NCBI GenBank assembly: GCA_035048815.1
Contig: JAUCBN010000026.1
Coordinates: 11,911,501 to 11,975,500 of the forward strand
Length of the DNA stretch: 64,000 bases
DNA from: Abelmoschus esculentus
Taxonomy: Eukaryota > Streptophyta > Magnoliopsida > Malvales > Malvaceae
Direction: 5' to 3'
In this document: positions 11,311 through 22,211 of the stretch, piece after piece
How positions within the stretch are numbered: the stretch's first letter is position 1
Layout of the letters: the number at the start of each line of letters is the position of its first letter
Position numbers and translations under genes: made by a program
Notes under the pieces: generated by a model
Database searches by the model: none
Told to the model about the DNA's origin: nothing
What the model saw: the letters and a program-made list of their open reading frames with translations, nothing else

Positions 11311-13196
11311 TGTAACATCCCGTTTTTGGGGTTATTAGTTTAGGCTTAGTTAGCAGAATTCGATTCGGGTCGATTCGGGTTCTCCGGTTCATTATTCCGG
11401 GGAAAATAAAATAAGAATATTTTTAATTAAAAAAAATAATAATTTTGGATTATGGTTTGAAATATTAAAAATATGTTTCAAAATTAAAAGAAAGTAATTT
11501 GGATTTATTATTGATTTTTTTATTATGCTTAATTATGCATAAGTGACCAATTTGTAATTTTTGGAAAAGTTGGAGGACCAATTTGGTAATTTTTGGAAAT
11601 TTCATGTTTTAGTGACTAAATTGAAAAGCAAGCTAAACTTAGAATCCTTAGAGGGCCATAAACCCATTTCTAATTTTTAATAATAATTTATTCACCAAAA
11701 TGTATTTTAATTACTTTAATTAGAGATTTTAATCATTTTCTCTCAAAACTACTTTTTGTTCTCATTTTCTCTCATCTTTTTCTCTCATTTTCTCCCCACT
11801 TTCTCTTCATCTTTTCTCTTCAATTCCTTGCTGATTTTTGCATCTTTTTCCATAAAGATTACATCATTTTAATCATCTTTCCATCCTTTACAAAACCTAA
11901 GCATTAATTTTATCAAATCAACATCAAATTGCAAGGAATCAAGAAGAGGAAATTACATCTTTTTGGTGAATAGATCTTGAAGTTTCTGGATTTTTATTCT
12001 TTTCTAAGGTTCTTTATTGAAATTCCCAAGTATTAGCTTGCTAATCTTTGAATAAAAACTTAATCCTATGTTTTTAATGTTAGATCTAGTGTTTTTGTGA
12101 AAGTTTTTGTGAAATCTTTTTGAATCTCATTCAATGCTGGAATTAGATGGATTCAATTGTGTTTTTATGTTAATTAAATGATTAATTGAATCTTCATTTA
12201 TTTGCACATGAATTTAATCCCGGAATAATGCAATCGGTGTAGTTTTAAGGTTCTTTTCGGTTGTTTTAGGGGCTGTTTTAGATGCTTTAATATTTCTGGA
12301 GATATAAGGATGGTTTGGATGTGTTTTTGGTTCATATTTGAAGTGGATTAGATGTTAGATTCGTTAGGTTTTGGGTTGATGTTGTTCGGATGCGTTTCGG
12401 CTTAGTTTACGGTCTTTTCGGCTAAGTTTTCGGTAGTTTAATGGTGATCGGATATGGATGTTGGTTTGAGCATGTTATGATGTGAGAATTCCCTATTTTT
12501 AATGTTGTAGAAGAGGTACAAGAAGGTGCTTGATTGCTGGTGCGTTGGTGCGATCATCGGATAGGGCGAAAGCTCGTTTCGCTTGTTGGTGAGTGATTAC
12601 AGATTTAAAGCGAATCGCGTTTGGTACGGTTCTATTTTGGGGACTATGGAAGAGTGTGAAAACCTTCCATAGCTGAAGAGTAAGTAAAGTAAATGTTTTT
12701 GATAAACCGATATGAGTTTCGACTACATTTGATAAAGGTATTATGTTGGTAATGCATTGAGATTTATGAAAATGCATGAGCATGATTTGAAATGGTGCAT
12801 ACATGAGAGTTACTTGCTGAAATGCATAGCTTATTTAGCATCCATGATTATGGAAAATTATGAGAAATGATTTGGAATAAAACATGGTTAATTGCCTTAT
12901 ACATGATGGTGCCTTTGGGCATGGCTTTTGGTTCATTTGTTGAACATATTATGCATGCATTATGAGCAGCAAGTTATCATACACATTTGATTATGATATT
13001 GGCTTAATGAAACTAACTTTAGATTCGAATACGAATGACATGTCATTAGGATTGTCTTAAGTGCACTATAAAAAAAATTGAGAATACAGAATATTGCCTA
13101 CACGTAACAAGGGTGACTTTGTGTCCAACCGTACGTGGTAGAGCCGTCTACACGTAGCAAGGGTGACTATGTATCCAATCATACGTGGTAGTGCTA

Positions 13197-13262
13197 ATGT
13201 TGACTTCGTGTCATGTCAATGGTGACTTCGTGTCTTGTCAATGGTAACTTCGTGTCATGACG
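13197..13262 (+). repeat. 22-bp tandem repeat, three units, in 3' LTR
   Basis: Units start at 13197, 13219 and 13241, homologous to the four-unit array at 4899. One unit was gained or lost since insertion. Confidence 0.88.
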
Positions 13263-13997
13263 GGAAAAAGGTCTCTAACAATGGATCCGTGTATTCTGTC
13301 AACTCAAGGTTCACATTAAAGTGGTCACTAGAATGCCAATATACATATATGAATTTGAGAAGAAGATTGTGCATCATTTATAAATTGTTTTGATAAGGTT
13401 ATGTAAACTTAAGGATGCATATGGTTTAAAGAACATGAGCATGAGATGTTAGCATGCATGATTTAACAATGTATTACAAATTATGGTTTTATCATGGTTT
13501 TAAATAGATGCATTGATGATTTGTGTAGAGCTTCCTCACTAAGCATGTTTTCTTAAGCTCTCTTTTCATCCTTGCAGAAAAATAATGGCACTTGGGGATT
13601 CGTTCAAGGCAAGGAAACCAAGGGGAAGAATCACTTGGATTTGGTATGTTTTTGGCAAATAAATTGGGCAAGGCAATGTGTAATCCAACCTATTTTAGGA
13701 GTGTGTACTTAGGCTTTGGTTTATGTTGTAATAAGACCATTATTGTTTGGTTGTTAATTGTTGGACCATGGAATTGTTTGGATTGTTGAAGCATGTGTTT
13801 GCATGATTGTTATGTTGTTAATCTATCTTTTAGGAAGCATGCCTATAGATTGAATGATGTTCGTGACGTTGTAAATCATGTGTCATAAGTTGTTATTTAT
13901 GCCTAGGACTGATGCATTTAGTGGTAGAAATTAATGGTTGAGTATTGAGTAATTGGTGTGCACATAGTGTAACGAAGCTTTTGGTTCCAGACCGAAA

Positions 13998-14186
13998 GTT
14001 TCGAAACCTTTGGGTGAAGGTTCCGAAACATTTGTCAAATAGTTTCGAAACCTTCAGGAGGTTTCGAAACCTTGCGGGTAGTTTCAATTCTAGATAGCTA
14101 CTGGACGCAAAAAGTTTCGAAACTTTCCAGGAAAGTTTCGAAACCTTTTACAAAAAGTTTCGTAACCTCTGGGAAGGTTTCGAAAC
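13998..14186 (+). repeat. Cluster of GTTTCGAAAC palindromes in 3' LTR
   Basis: Six exact palindromes sit within 190 bp. The segment at 14114-14144 has two intact copies where the 5' LTR (about 5835-5860) has degraded ones, so the 5' copy has decayed more here. Confidence 0.9.
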
Positions 14187-14773
14187 CTTTGATCACCAAG
14201 AATTAGAAGTTGCTAGAAATTATATTTTAGTCCCGAATATCTTCCTTTGTTCGATTAAGGTACTTACAGATGTTATTTTGAGCTGAAATTTTGCATGCAT
14301 GCATAAAGATGATTTAATTTCAAGATAGTTAACCTAAATTGGATGAAGTCCTTGTATTTTGGAAGATTTATATTTTGGTCCCTAAATTAGAGAAACATGC
14401 AATTGATGATGTTAAAATGATCCGTTTGAGTTGAAATTTGCTGTGAAGAACGCTTGAGTGTTTAATTGAACTTTGATGGAAAGAATTTATACTTTATTAT
14501 TAGGATTTAAAAGTTTTACGTTTTAGTCCTTAATCTACTTGAGTGTTTAATCGGATGTTTGTTTCTAGTTAATGTGTTACCGATAATGCTTTGTATGAGA
14601 CCTTGTCACGTAGGAATAAGATTGTGCATCTAGGTAAGATAAAATAAAAAAATATATATAACGGATTTTAGGATTGTTTATCGAATCGGACCTTCGCGGG
14701 GTTGGTTTGATATTCCCCGTGTAACCCATTAGTGTCGATTCCGTCTAGGCCGGGCTAAGGGGGTGACACTGAT

Positions 14774-14881
14774 CCTCGTGGGAACGACACGCACCCATTC
14801 TTTATTACTTGTACGACTGTGTATACTTGCACATATATGTGTGTTCGCATACTCTATATTGGCACTACACAGGACACACCA
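14774..14881 (+). repeat. 3' LTR of Ath0, second part
   Basis: The LTR resumes after the chromovirus TSD with CCTCGTGGGAACGA, followed by the GTGTATACTTGCACATAT block, and ends CACACCA at 14881. Related LTRs end the same way at 35333 (CATCACCA) and, reversed, at 23396. Confidence 0.85.
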
Positions 14882-14895
14882 ATATCAATATATTT

Positions 14896-15170
14896 TTAAT
14901 GCATGTCTTTGGTAAGAATTTTGAAAGAATAATTCCAGAAGTTTCACGAAGATGGGTGGACTTTATTGCTTTTAGAGTTATTATCATTTTGTCAAAAACA
15001 TGAGATTAATGTCCCTAGAATGGATGATGAATTTATTACCAAAGAAATATCATAAAAAAAGCCCAAAAGGTAAAAAAATATACGCTATTATCGCATTGAG
15101 TTATTTTATACTGGTATAGATATGCAACTTCAAGAGCTTGGAGATAAATGCACAAGTCCTTTATTTTATA
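14896..15170 (+). pseudogene. hAT-like transposase fragment (ZMYM1-like), degenerate
   Basis: Across two frames this reads KHEINVPRMDDEFI followed by RIELFYTGIDMQLQEL. That resembles the plant hAT/TTF-type zinc-finger transposase segment in which '...H.Y.VELF...ID.QLQEL..RF' is conserved. Stops and frameshifts are frequent and no catalytic residues can be followed, so it is a relic. Ath0 seems to have inserted directly beside it (LTR end at 14881). The assignment rests on one motif block. Confidence 0.5.
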
Positions 15171-15289
15171 CATTATTTAACTTACTTATTGGTTTTAATT
15201 AATAGAATTAGATGGTAAAAATAGATAAATCTGCACATTTTTACATTTCAGCTTTCAATCTCTTAATTATTGTTTTTATAAATACTTGG

Positions 15290-16138
15290 TAGAAAATAGG
15301 TGCGGTTATGGTTCCCTTTCTTAGATAGGAAATAGACCGTCTAAACAAACTAGATATTACTAAGAGATGTTGAATGAAGGAAGATGCAGATCAAATTAAT
15401 TGTAGAGCAGAACCCGTCGGGATAGCCACTTGACTATCGAGTAAGAAATGTAATAAAGATATATGATGTGTGATAGAAAGAAAATAAAGAGTCGAAGCAA
15501 TTAAGACAAGCGGGAGAAGAAATAGAGAAAAGGAAAGTAAGGTAAGAAATGGTCAAAGCTACGAGATTGAAGAATCTAATAGGAATAAAACTAGGAAATA
15601 AAATAAAGATATTGTATTTAATATTAAAGTTATATTTTATTCCAAATAGTACTCCTACTTTTGGGAGGTTTTGACATAGGCTTAGCCTATATATATCGAA
15701 TCCTAATCATAGGAGAAAGCACCAATTAACATTGAAGAGGCTTTCTTCCTTTATCCTAGCCTCCATCTTCATACATCATGTTCTAAATCTTCTGTCAAAG
15801 CATAACCCGCCAAGGCATCTAAGACGACTCTTCAACGACCCGTCGAGGTGACACTTTAACCTTTTGCATTAACAAAATAAGCATACTTTATAATTGGATT
15901 CCACACGAATAAGAAACCTAACCTGACCTTCTTCTCATCTCTTGAATTTAGTTTACTTATTTGCTTTAATTACTTTTAGTTTAATAATAATTCAATTTAA
16001 TTACTTGTGCTCTTAATTTTTCTTAGTGTAGGAGCAATAAGTTGCGTAGGTATATAGTCCTTGTGAGATCGATATATTAAATACTATAACTGTGTAAGGC
16101 GTTTGCTTACACCATAAAGGTGTAGGTCATCCTACGCA
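15290..16138 (+). repeat. LTR of an Athila/Tat-type element (AthF)
   Basis: This is non-coding sequence ending CTACGCA at 16138, immediately before a tRNA-Asp-type primer site, so it is a 5' LTR. A TATATATAT tract lies near 15689. The left edge could not be fixed; the start given is approximate and the sequence from about 15170 may be included. No second copy of this LTR was seen in the window. Confidence 0.5.
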
Positions 16139-16148
16139 CTACAAGTTT

Positions 16149-16166
16149 TGGTGTCGTTGTCGGGGA
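16149..16166 (+). other. Primer binding site (tRNA-Asp type), AthF
   Basis: TGGTGTCGTTGTCGGGGA matches the complement of the plant tRNA-Asp 3' end (TGGCGCCGTTGCCGGGGA) except for three changes. Athila/Tat elements use this primer. Confidence 0.75.
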
Positions 16167-16258
16167 CTGGCCTTCCAACTTACAAACCTATTAATCTTGT
16201 ACCTTATTTTTATTTTATTTTCATTTTATTTTATTTTTCGTTTTTAATATAATTAACA

Positions 16259-16682
16259 TTGTTTCATTGTATGACCGGGCCAAACCCATCTAATGAAGAA
16301 TATTCCTTTGACCCAAAAATCAAGCGCACAACACGTGAAGTTCCCCAAAAGATAAAAGCAACGATGAATCCATTACCTGGTCAGCAAGGAAACAACGTCT
16401 CCATGAATGCCATCACAATAAGCAATGCAGCAACATACGTAGTTTTAGATCCAACCTATCTTCCAGCACCAGAATGAGTAAGAACAATATGTGACTATCT
16501 AGAAGATCTGGATGGACTTACACCTGCAGTGTTCATGCCAAATATTGAAGCCAATAATTTTGAACTTAAACCAATGATGTTTAACATGATAAACACACTT
16601 GGTCAATTCAGTGGATCAGCCAATGAAGATGCTCACTGGCATCTAAAATCTTTCTTGGAAATTTGCAATTCCTTCAAATAAC
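16259..16682 (+). pseudogene. Athila-type gag, N-terminal fragment (AthF)
   Basis: About 100 bases after the primer site a gag-like reading begins (alternative start near 16259; ATG at 16271). After a stop at 16477 it continues with 'VFMPNIEANNFELKPMMFNMI' and 'DAHWHLKSFLEICNSF', the N-terminal signature of Athila/Tat gag (compare AthA at 18460-18590). It ends abruptly at about 16682, where unrelated chromovirus sequence begins. Confidence 0.65.
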
Positions 16683-16689
16683 CATGAGT

Positions 16690-17632
16690 ATTTGCCAATA
16701 TTTTAAAGCGATAAATGCTACATATATATCGACCATAAATGTTTGAAGTATTTGCTTACCTAGAAAGAGTTGAATCTGAGACAACATCCGTGGATAGATT
16801 TGTTAAAGGACTATGATTGTGTCACAGAGTATCACCCCGACAAGGCGAATATGGTCATCAATGCTTTGAGTCAAAAGTCCATGTCGGACTTCAGAGCTTT
16901 GTTTGCACTATTGAGGATGACCGAGGATGGAGGTCTTTTGGCGGAGTTGTATGTTGAGCTCACGATTGTAGATGGGATAAAGATGACACGGGTGCTAGAC
17001 AAGGAGTTGGTAGTTCAATCGGAGGCAGTTCAAAGAGGTGATGCATCAGACTTTGGGGTACGAGATGATGGATTCTTTTACATTCAAGATCAATTGTGTG
17101 TACCAACTTTAGAGGATTTGAGAGATCGTATCTTAAGGGAAGCTCACCGTAGTTCATTTTCTATTCGTTCGGGTAGTAACAAGATGTATTAGGATCTTCA
17201 TCTTTTGTTTTAGTTGTCATACATGAAAAGGGATGTTTTCGAGTTTGTGACAAGATGTTTGGCATGTTAGTAAGTAAAAGCAGAACATAAGTTTCCTTCA
17301 GGTTTGCTTTAGCCTTTACAGATTCTATAGTATAAGTGGGATCGAGTGACCATGAACTTCGTCACTGGGTTGCCAATGTCGTTAAGGAAACATGATGCTA
17401 GATGGGTTATAGTTGACCGATTAATAAAGTCGGCTCACTTTTTACCCATGCATAGACTTTAGTTTGGATAAGCTAGCACGATTGTACACCAAGGAGATAA
17501 TGAGGTTGCATGGTGTACCATCATCGATCATATCGAATAGGGATCCAAGGTTCACGAAAAGATAGTGGAAACCTATCCATGAGGCTTTGGATACCAAGTT
17601 GAACTTTAGTACAACTTTTCATCCGAGATTCA
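16690..17632 (+). pseudogene. Chromovirus RNase H and integrase fragment
   Basis: The sequence starts in the RNase H tail (IDHKCLKYL, then NLRQHPWIDLLKDYD and KANMVINALSQKS). It continues through the HHCC module (HRSSFSIRSGSNKMY...RCLAC), VKAEHKFPSGLL, and the integrase core with ARWVIVDRLIKSAHF, to about 17632. There are many stops and several frameshifts. It is a distinct, much older copy than the element at 3008-14768 and has no LTR attached. Both ends are truncated, on the left by AthF gag and on the right by a reversed LTR piece. Confidence 0.8.
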
Positions 17633-17649
17633 CTTTCTTTGTTATCCTT

Positions 17650-17913
17650 AATGTGAAACTCAGTTAATTATACAATCTTTGATGATACATCCTTGCGTTA
17701 ATCAAAGATGTACAACAAACAATCTTGTGCCCCTATTAGCCGTTAAAATCATGTACATATCCCTGAGCAGATTAGTTCTCACGCACTTGATTTGAACCAT
17801 GCATATCCATTTCATAAATCTAATTCTCCTGAATCTGGATAAATGGATCGTTTTACAAGTTCTTTTCCTAGTTCTCTCGCAAACCAAATAAAATGTAAAG
17901 AATAAGCAAACCT
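17650..17913 (-). repeat. Reversed LTR fragment of the AthC family
   Basis: On the minus strand this matches the mid-LTR block found at 40525-40690 and 44230-44400: TTTGGTTTGCGAGAGAA, then ACGATCCATTTATCC..GATTCAGGAG, then TGCGTGAGAACTAATCTG. Only this block is present. The small ORF inside it recurs in the other LTR copies and is not a gene. Confidence 0.65.
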
Positions 17914-18178
17914 TGATGATTGGTGCTTAAATTATACATTATTTTATTAATAATAACTCCTTGATTGATTGTTATAAGTAGCTAATTTGGTTCTTTTCGT
18001 TCATTTTCCATACAGGACATTGAAAATAAGAAATCCAGCTTTAAAGGTGAAAATTCTATAGATTTTTTATTTTTTAGATTCACGACTGGATTCGGGGGCA
18101 TGATTTTCGGTATGATTGCTGGCAATATAACAATCAACATCTTTTGGATTGACTAGGTGAAAAATCTGTATGGATAGG
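17914..18178 (+). repeat. Possible first part of AthE 5' LTR
   Basis: TGATGATTGG at 17914 resembles the TGATGAGTG start of the AthC-type LTRs, and the sequence ends in the TSD ATAGG (18174-18178) of AthA. If AthA is removed, this stretch runs into 35339, which continues to an LTR end and primer site at about 36420. This interpretation is inferred; no second copy of this LTR is visible here. Confidence 0.35.
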
Positions 18179-18316
18179 TGTGATAACACTACAAAAGGCT
18201 ATATTTAGAGTTTATTTATTTAAGTTATCTATTGTCTTCAAGCACATATAAGATCATTTAGATGCATTTAGGATCATAACATTGCATTTGTTGGCTGATT
18301 GTTTTGGTATTTATGG
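18179..18316 (+). repeat. AthA 5' LTR remnant (first about 138 bp)
   Basis: It matches 22212-22350 (TGTGATAAC, AAAGGCTATATTTAGAG, ATCATAACATTG). Similarity stops at TTTATGG (18316), where gag sequence starts. A deletion removed most of the LTR, the primer site and the gag start. Confidence 0.8.
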
Positions 18317-19544
18317 ACCCACCACCAATACAAGACCCAGTATTTCCAAATGTCGTGGCAAATCAAAATGCTATTGCACCTCGATCGAAGGTTATTCGGG
18401 ATCACTTAAATCCTATCTTGGATGATATTAATCCTTAGATCGTGGTACCAGAAATTTAAGCTACACACTTTGAACTCAAGCTTGTCATGTTCAATATGCT
18501 GCATTATTTTGGGCAATTTGGAGGTATGGCGCATGAAGACGCAAGGCAGCATATTCGATCATTCTTAGAAGTTTTTGAATCATTCTAACAACAAGGAATG
18601 CATGAGGATGTGTTAAAGCTCAAGTTATTTCCTTATTCCCTAAGTGGCCGAGCAAGGGCATGGTTGAGTAGAGTACCATCCGATCTATGCAAGAGCTTTT
18701 TACTATGGTATAATCTTTCGAATCTCAACACTATGCTTAGAAATGACATTGCTTCTTTTCGACAAGGTGACGACGAGTCTTTTTCCGAATATTAGGATCA
18801 ATACAAGGAATTGCTTCAGAAGTCTACTAGTCATGGTTTTCAAGGTTGGACTCTAGTTGTGATGTTTTACAACGGAGTCAATGCACCTACTAGGATGATG
18901 TTAGATGCCTCGTCAAATGGTACTTTATTAGACAAATCACCCGAACAGGTATTTGACATTTTTGATAGAATTGTCAACAATGACTATCAATTTCCTTCTA
19001 CAAGACTTGGAACTGGGAGGAAGGCACAAGAGACTTTTGAGCTTGAAGCTAAGGACTCATTATCCTCCCAACTCTCAGCTATCACTAAGACGTTGAAGAA
19101 CATGCAACGTACCAATAAAGTGAAGAAGGTGAAGATGGCTACTTCAGCTTGTCTATTATGTCATGGCAATCATCATGAGAGTGAGTGCCTAGGTAATCAT
19201 CAAACAACCAACTATTTGGGCAATTTCAATAGAAGCAAAAACAATCCCTACTACAATCCAGGATGGAAACAACATCCAAATTTCTTATGGGAAACCAAGG
19301 ATCCAACAATTCTAATCCATAAGCCAGAAATCAGAATGAGCCCCAGAATTTTCAATCGAATATGCCTTGGCATAATTCGATCAAGAAAGCATCATCATCA
19401 TCTAATACGAGTTCTTTGGAAGTAACCATGCAAGAATTCGTTCTAAGTACCAAGACGATGTTTCAAGAGCATACAACAGCTATCAAAAACCAAGGTAAGT
19501 TATTACAGAGCCACAATGCTTCATTGCGAACTTTAGAAAACTAG
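18317..19544 (+). pseudogene. Athila-type gag (AthA)
   Basis: The reading starts just after the LTR stub (DPPPIQDPVFPNV). It runs through the conserved block with LKLFPYSLSGRARAWL (about 18616) and SFRQGDDESFSEY, a stop at 18795, then the core containing LLDKSPEQVFDIFDRI. A cysteine segment 'CLLCHGNHHESEC' (about 19147-19185) corresponds to the gag zinc motif. There are several stops and at least one frameshift after 19270. Gag would form the cytoplasmic particle. The exact TGTCATGGCA at 19159 lies inside the zinc-motif codons. Confidence 0.8.
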
Positions 19545-19723
19545 TTTGACCAAATTGCCTTGGCATTACAAGAACGTCAGCCAAGACGTCTACCAAGTGA
19601 TACTGAGGTCACTAATCCAAACGGTAAAGAGCAATATAGCTCAATCAAACTAAGGAGTGACAAGCAGATTAATCAACAAGATAAGTTTGGAGGAAGACGA
19701 GCGAAGATCCTGTACCCAAACTT

Positions 19724-20612
19724 GTGCATGAAGAAACAGTAATGCCTGAGCAAATTCTTGAGGAAAAGGACAAGCAGGAAGGTTTGACACGTGAACTTGC
19801 TGATGGAGCTAGTAAAAATGTCATGGAAAAAGTAGTTCTTACACCAGTAATGAAAGAAGTTAGACCCCCACCACCCTTTCCCCAGAGGTTGAAGAAGAAC
19901 AATGACGATATTCAGTTCAAGAAGTTTGCTGATAAATTGGATCAGTTGTACATCAATGTCCCACTCTTGGTGGCAATTGAGCAAATGCCTACTTATGCCA
20001 AATTTATCAAGGAGATAGTTACGAAGAAGAGAAAAGTGGAGAAGTTTGAGACAATTGCCATGAAAAAAGAGTATTGTTTTACTTTGAGTAAATTGCAAAT
20101 GAAGAAAAAAGGATCCAGGCAGCTTTATCATTCCATGTGCCATTGGAGACACTTTTGTAGGTAAAGCACTCTGTGATCTTGGATCAAGTGTGAATCTGAT
20201 GACCAAATCAATTTTTGTGAAGCTTGAAATGGGAGATGCGAGACCCACCTCCGTTATATTGCAACTAGATGGTCATTCCCATGTGAGACTAGAGGGGAAG
20301 ATCGAAGATGTGATAGTATGAGTGGACAAATTCATGTTTCCGATCGACTTTCTAATACTTGATTGTGAGGTTGATGCTAATGCACCCATAAGTTTGGGGA
20401 GGCCTTTCCTAGCAACCGATTGCATTCTCATTGATTGTGAGAAGGGTAAGCTCACTATGCGAGTAGCAGATCAAAGTGTGATCGTAAATGTCAACAATTC
20501 TTTTAAGTATATGAATGATTTTAAAGAATGTCAGAGCATTTTAGAAGCAAACTCCGAGCTATCAAAGGAAGCTGATCATTTTTTATCTCAGCAATTTCAT
20601 GCAACTAGATGA
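19724..20612 (+). pseudogene. Athila-type aspartic protease region (AthA)
   Basis: It contains the family block ADKLDQLYINVPLL...TYAKFIKEIVTKKRKVEKFE (about 19928-20045), then after a frameshift near 20120 the active-site region LCDLGSSVNLM (about 20168-20200). It goes on to FLILDCEVDANAPISLGRPF and INDCEKG-type sequence to 20612. The catalytic triplet reads DLG, as is usual in Athila, rather than DSG or DTG. A TGA interrupts at about 20319 (IV*VDKF). AthB has the same region, reversed, at 32661-33460. Confidence 0.8.
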
Positions 20613-21057
20613 ATATGAAAAGCTCATAAGGGATGATGAAGAGGAAGCTGGTGAATTTCCAATGAAAGTGCAACAATCTAGTCTACTGATAGCTAGACAA
20701 CACTCAAGCTTTGAACCGCTTGATTTTGAGGAATTCATTCCTCCTAAGCCTTCTTTACTACACGCATCCAAGTTGGAGCTGAAGACTTTGCCACAACATC
20801 TCAATTATGCTTATTTGGGTGAAGTTGAAATATTGTCTGTTATCATTTCCTCAAGTCTTAATGCTGATCAAGAAAGAAGTCTGCTTGCTGTTTTGTCACT
20901 GCATAAACGGGTAATAGGATGAACCATGGCAGAGATTAGTCCGACCATATGTATGCATAAGATACTCTTGGAAGAATATCATGGCAATTTCATATATCAA
21001 CAACACATCTACACTAGAGCCCCTGTGATGCGTGACAAACCTACCTCACATCTTTAG
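20599..21057 (+). pseudogene. PR-RT linker fused to the last integrase codons (AthA)
   Basis: The frame reads MQLDEYEKLIRDDEEEAGE..., LPQHLNYAYLGE and SLLAVLSLHKRVIG, then after a stop continues ISPTICMHKILLEEYHGN. At about 20997 it switches to IYTRAPVMRDKP, which is the C-terminal end of integrase (compare AthB IYTRAHVMRDKP at about 29700). About 3 kb of RT, RNase H and integrase is therefore missing, with the junction still in frame. Confidence 0.8.
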
Positions 21058-22211
21058 GATGTATGACATACTAATATGTCATGACATTTCCAGTTTACCA
21101 TCTTTAATAAATAAATTGTTTTTAATTCATTTTATATACTTTATTTAGCTAAGTTTTCTCGTTTTGTTATCAAGACAAGCAAGCCCACCTGCTGCTGCTA
21201 AACAGACCCGCCTACAACCAGATGATGACTCAGATAGTGAACACAACCCATCCCCACTGAAGAAACGAGTTACCTGCATAAGTCAAGGTACCTTGCATTC
21301 ATTGCATTGCATTGCATATCGATTAGTTTGGGAGAGGTATCGTTTCCTACTTCATTTTCATTTGCATGATAGTTGCATTGTAGACAAATGTCATGACAAA
21401 TTAGTAAGATTCTGGATAAGTTTATTGGATTAAAGTTAATGATGCCCGATGATGATATTTTTTATGGCAAATACTTGAATTGAATATGCATAGCTTGGGA
21501 TTTGGATATAATCTCTTTTAGGGCTTGATTATTTGTGTTTATTTTTTTGCTACACAAGTGTATGTTTTCTATGCTTATGAAAGTTAGAAAATTTTTATAG
21601 AATGAAAACTTGAACAACTTATCATGTTTTAAAGAATTTAAATGTTATTAGAAAGCTCTCATTAGTTTAGTTTAGAAATTTGTGAATAACTATAGAGGGA
21701 TACTCCGCTATGCCATGGCATATCCATGTGCATATGAGTTAATAAAAGACACACAGGGTGATGCTATACTTTTAACTTGTTATGGCATTGCCTGGATACT
21801 GTGTTTTAATAAATGGCAGCTATGGCATGAGTAAAAGGTAGTGTGATAAGTCGACTCCCCTCGTTGTAGTGTTTTGAATGAAAAATGAAAAAAAAATTAT
21901 ATATATGGGGAGTATTAAAGTTGTGCTAAAATGAGAAAACATGCTTAGCTAGGATAGTGAACCTTCTTTAGAATTTTTCTAAGTTAACTAAGCATATACT
22001 GAATACACTCATGCACACACACACACATCTGATCTGATCCGAGAGTAGCATTCTTGAAATTTCCACAAGTCTTATATGTTTATGCCATGACGTTTCTGAG
22101 GGCTAAAACTGTAACCATTTGCTTGTCATGATCCTGAACATTGTCATGACATTTTTTCTCTACTAGTTGCTATCCATTTCTTGAGGACACACAATCGCTT
22201 AAATTTGGAAG
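21058..22211 (+). mobile_element. AthA 3' untranslated region
   Basis: No gene. The first 210 bases retain the end of the third ORF (KQASPPAAAKQTR...PSPLKKR, about 21170-21270). A CATTG microsatellite lies near 21297-21320 and a CA repeat near 22012-22026. Exact palindromes TGYCATGRCA start at 21077, 21389, 21711 and 22142. It ends with a purine-rich AATTTGGAAG next to the LTR. Confidence 0.7.

Larger units (their letters stand above)
3008..14768 (+). mobile_element. Complete chromovirus (Ty3/gypsy, Del/Tekay-like), decayed
   Basis: An 11.76-kb element with TG...CA LTRs (3008-6477 and 11311-14768), a tRNA-iMet-type primer site, a gag-pol region ending in a chromodomain, and a polypurine tract. 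Perfect 5-bp target duplications CTGAT flank it (3003-3007 and 14769-14773). Removing the element rejoins the Ath0 LTR exactly. Domain order PR-RT-RH-INT-chromodomain, the iMet primer site and the very long LTRs fit the Del/Tekay lineage of chromoviruses. The two LTRs differ visibly by substitutions and small indels, so the insertion is not recent. The reading frame has several stops and a frameshift, so it cannot be autonomous now. Confidence 0.93.
11311..14768 (+). repeat. Chromovirus 3' LTR
   Basis: 3458 bp, TGTAACATCC...GGTGACA, co-linear with the 5' LTR. It has three instead of four 22-bp units (13197-13262) and six exact GTTTCGAAAC palindromes (starts 13998, 14042, 14061, 14114, 14135, 14177) against five in the 5' copy. 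It is followed by the TSD CTGAT. Confidence 0.92.

Noticed and set aside
18060..18160. Possible small membrane protein (RFTTGFGGMIFGMIAGN)
   Set aside because: Short, no start codon in good context, no recognised family, and it lies in probable LTR sequence.
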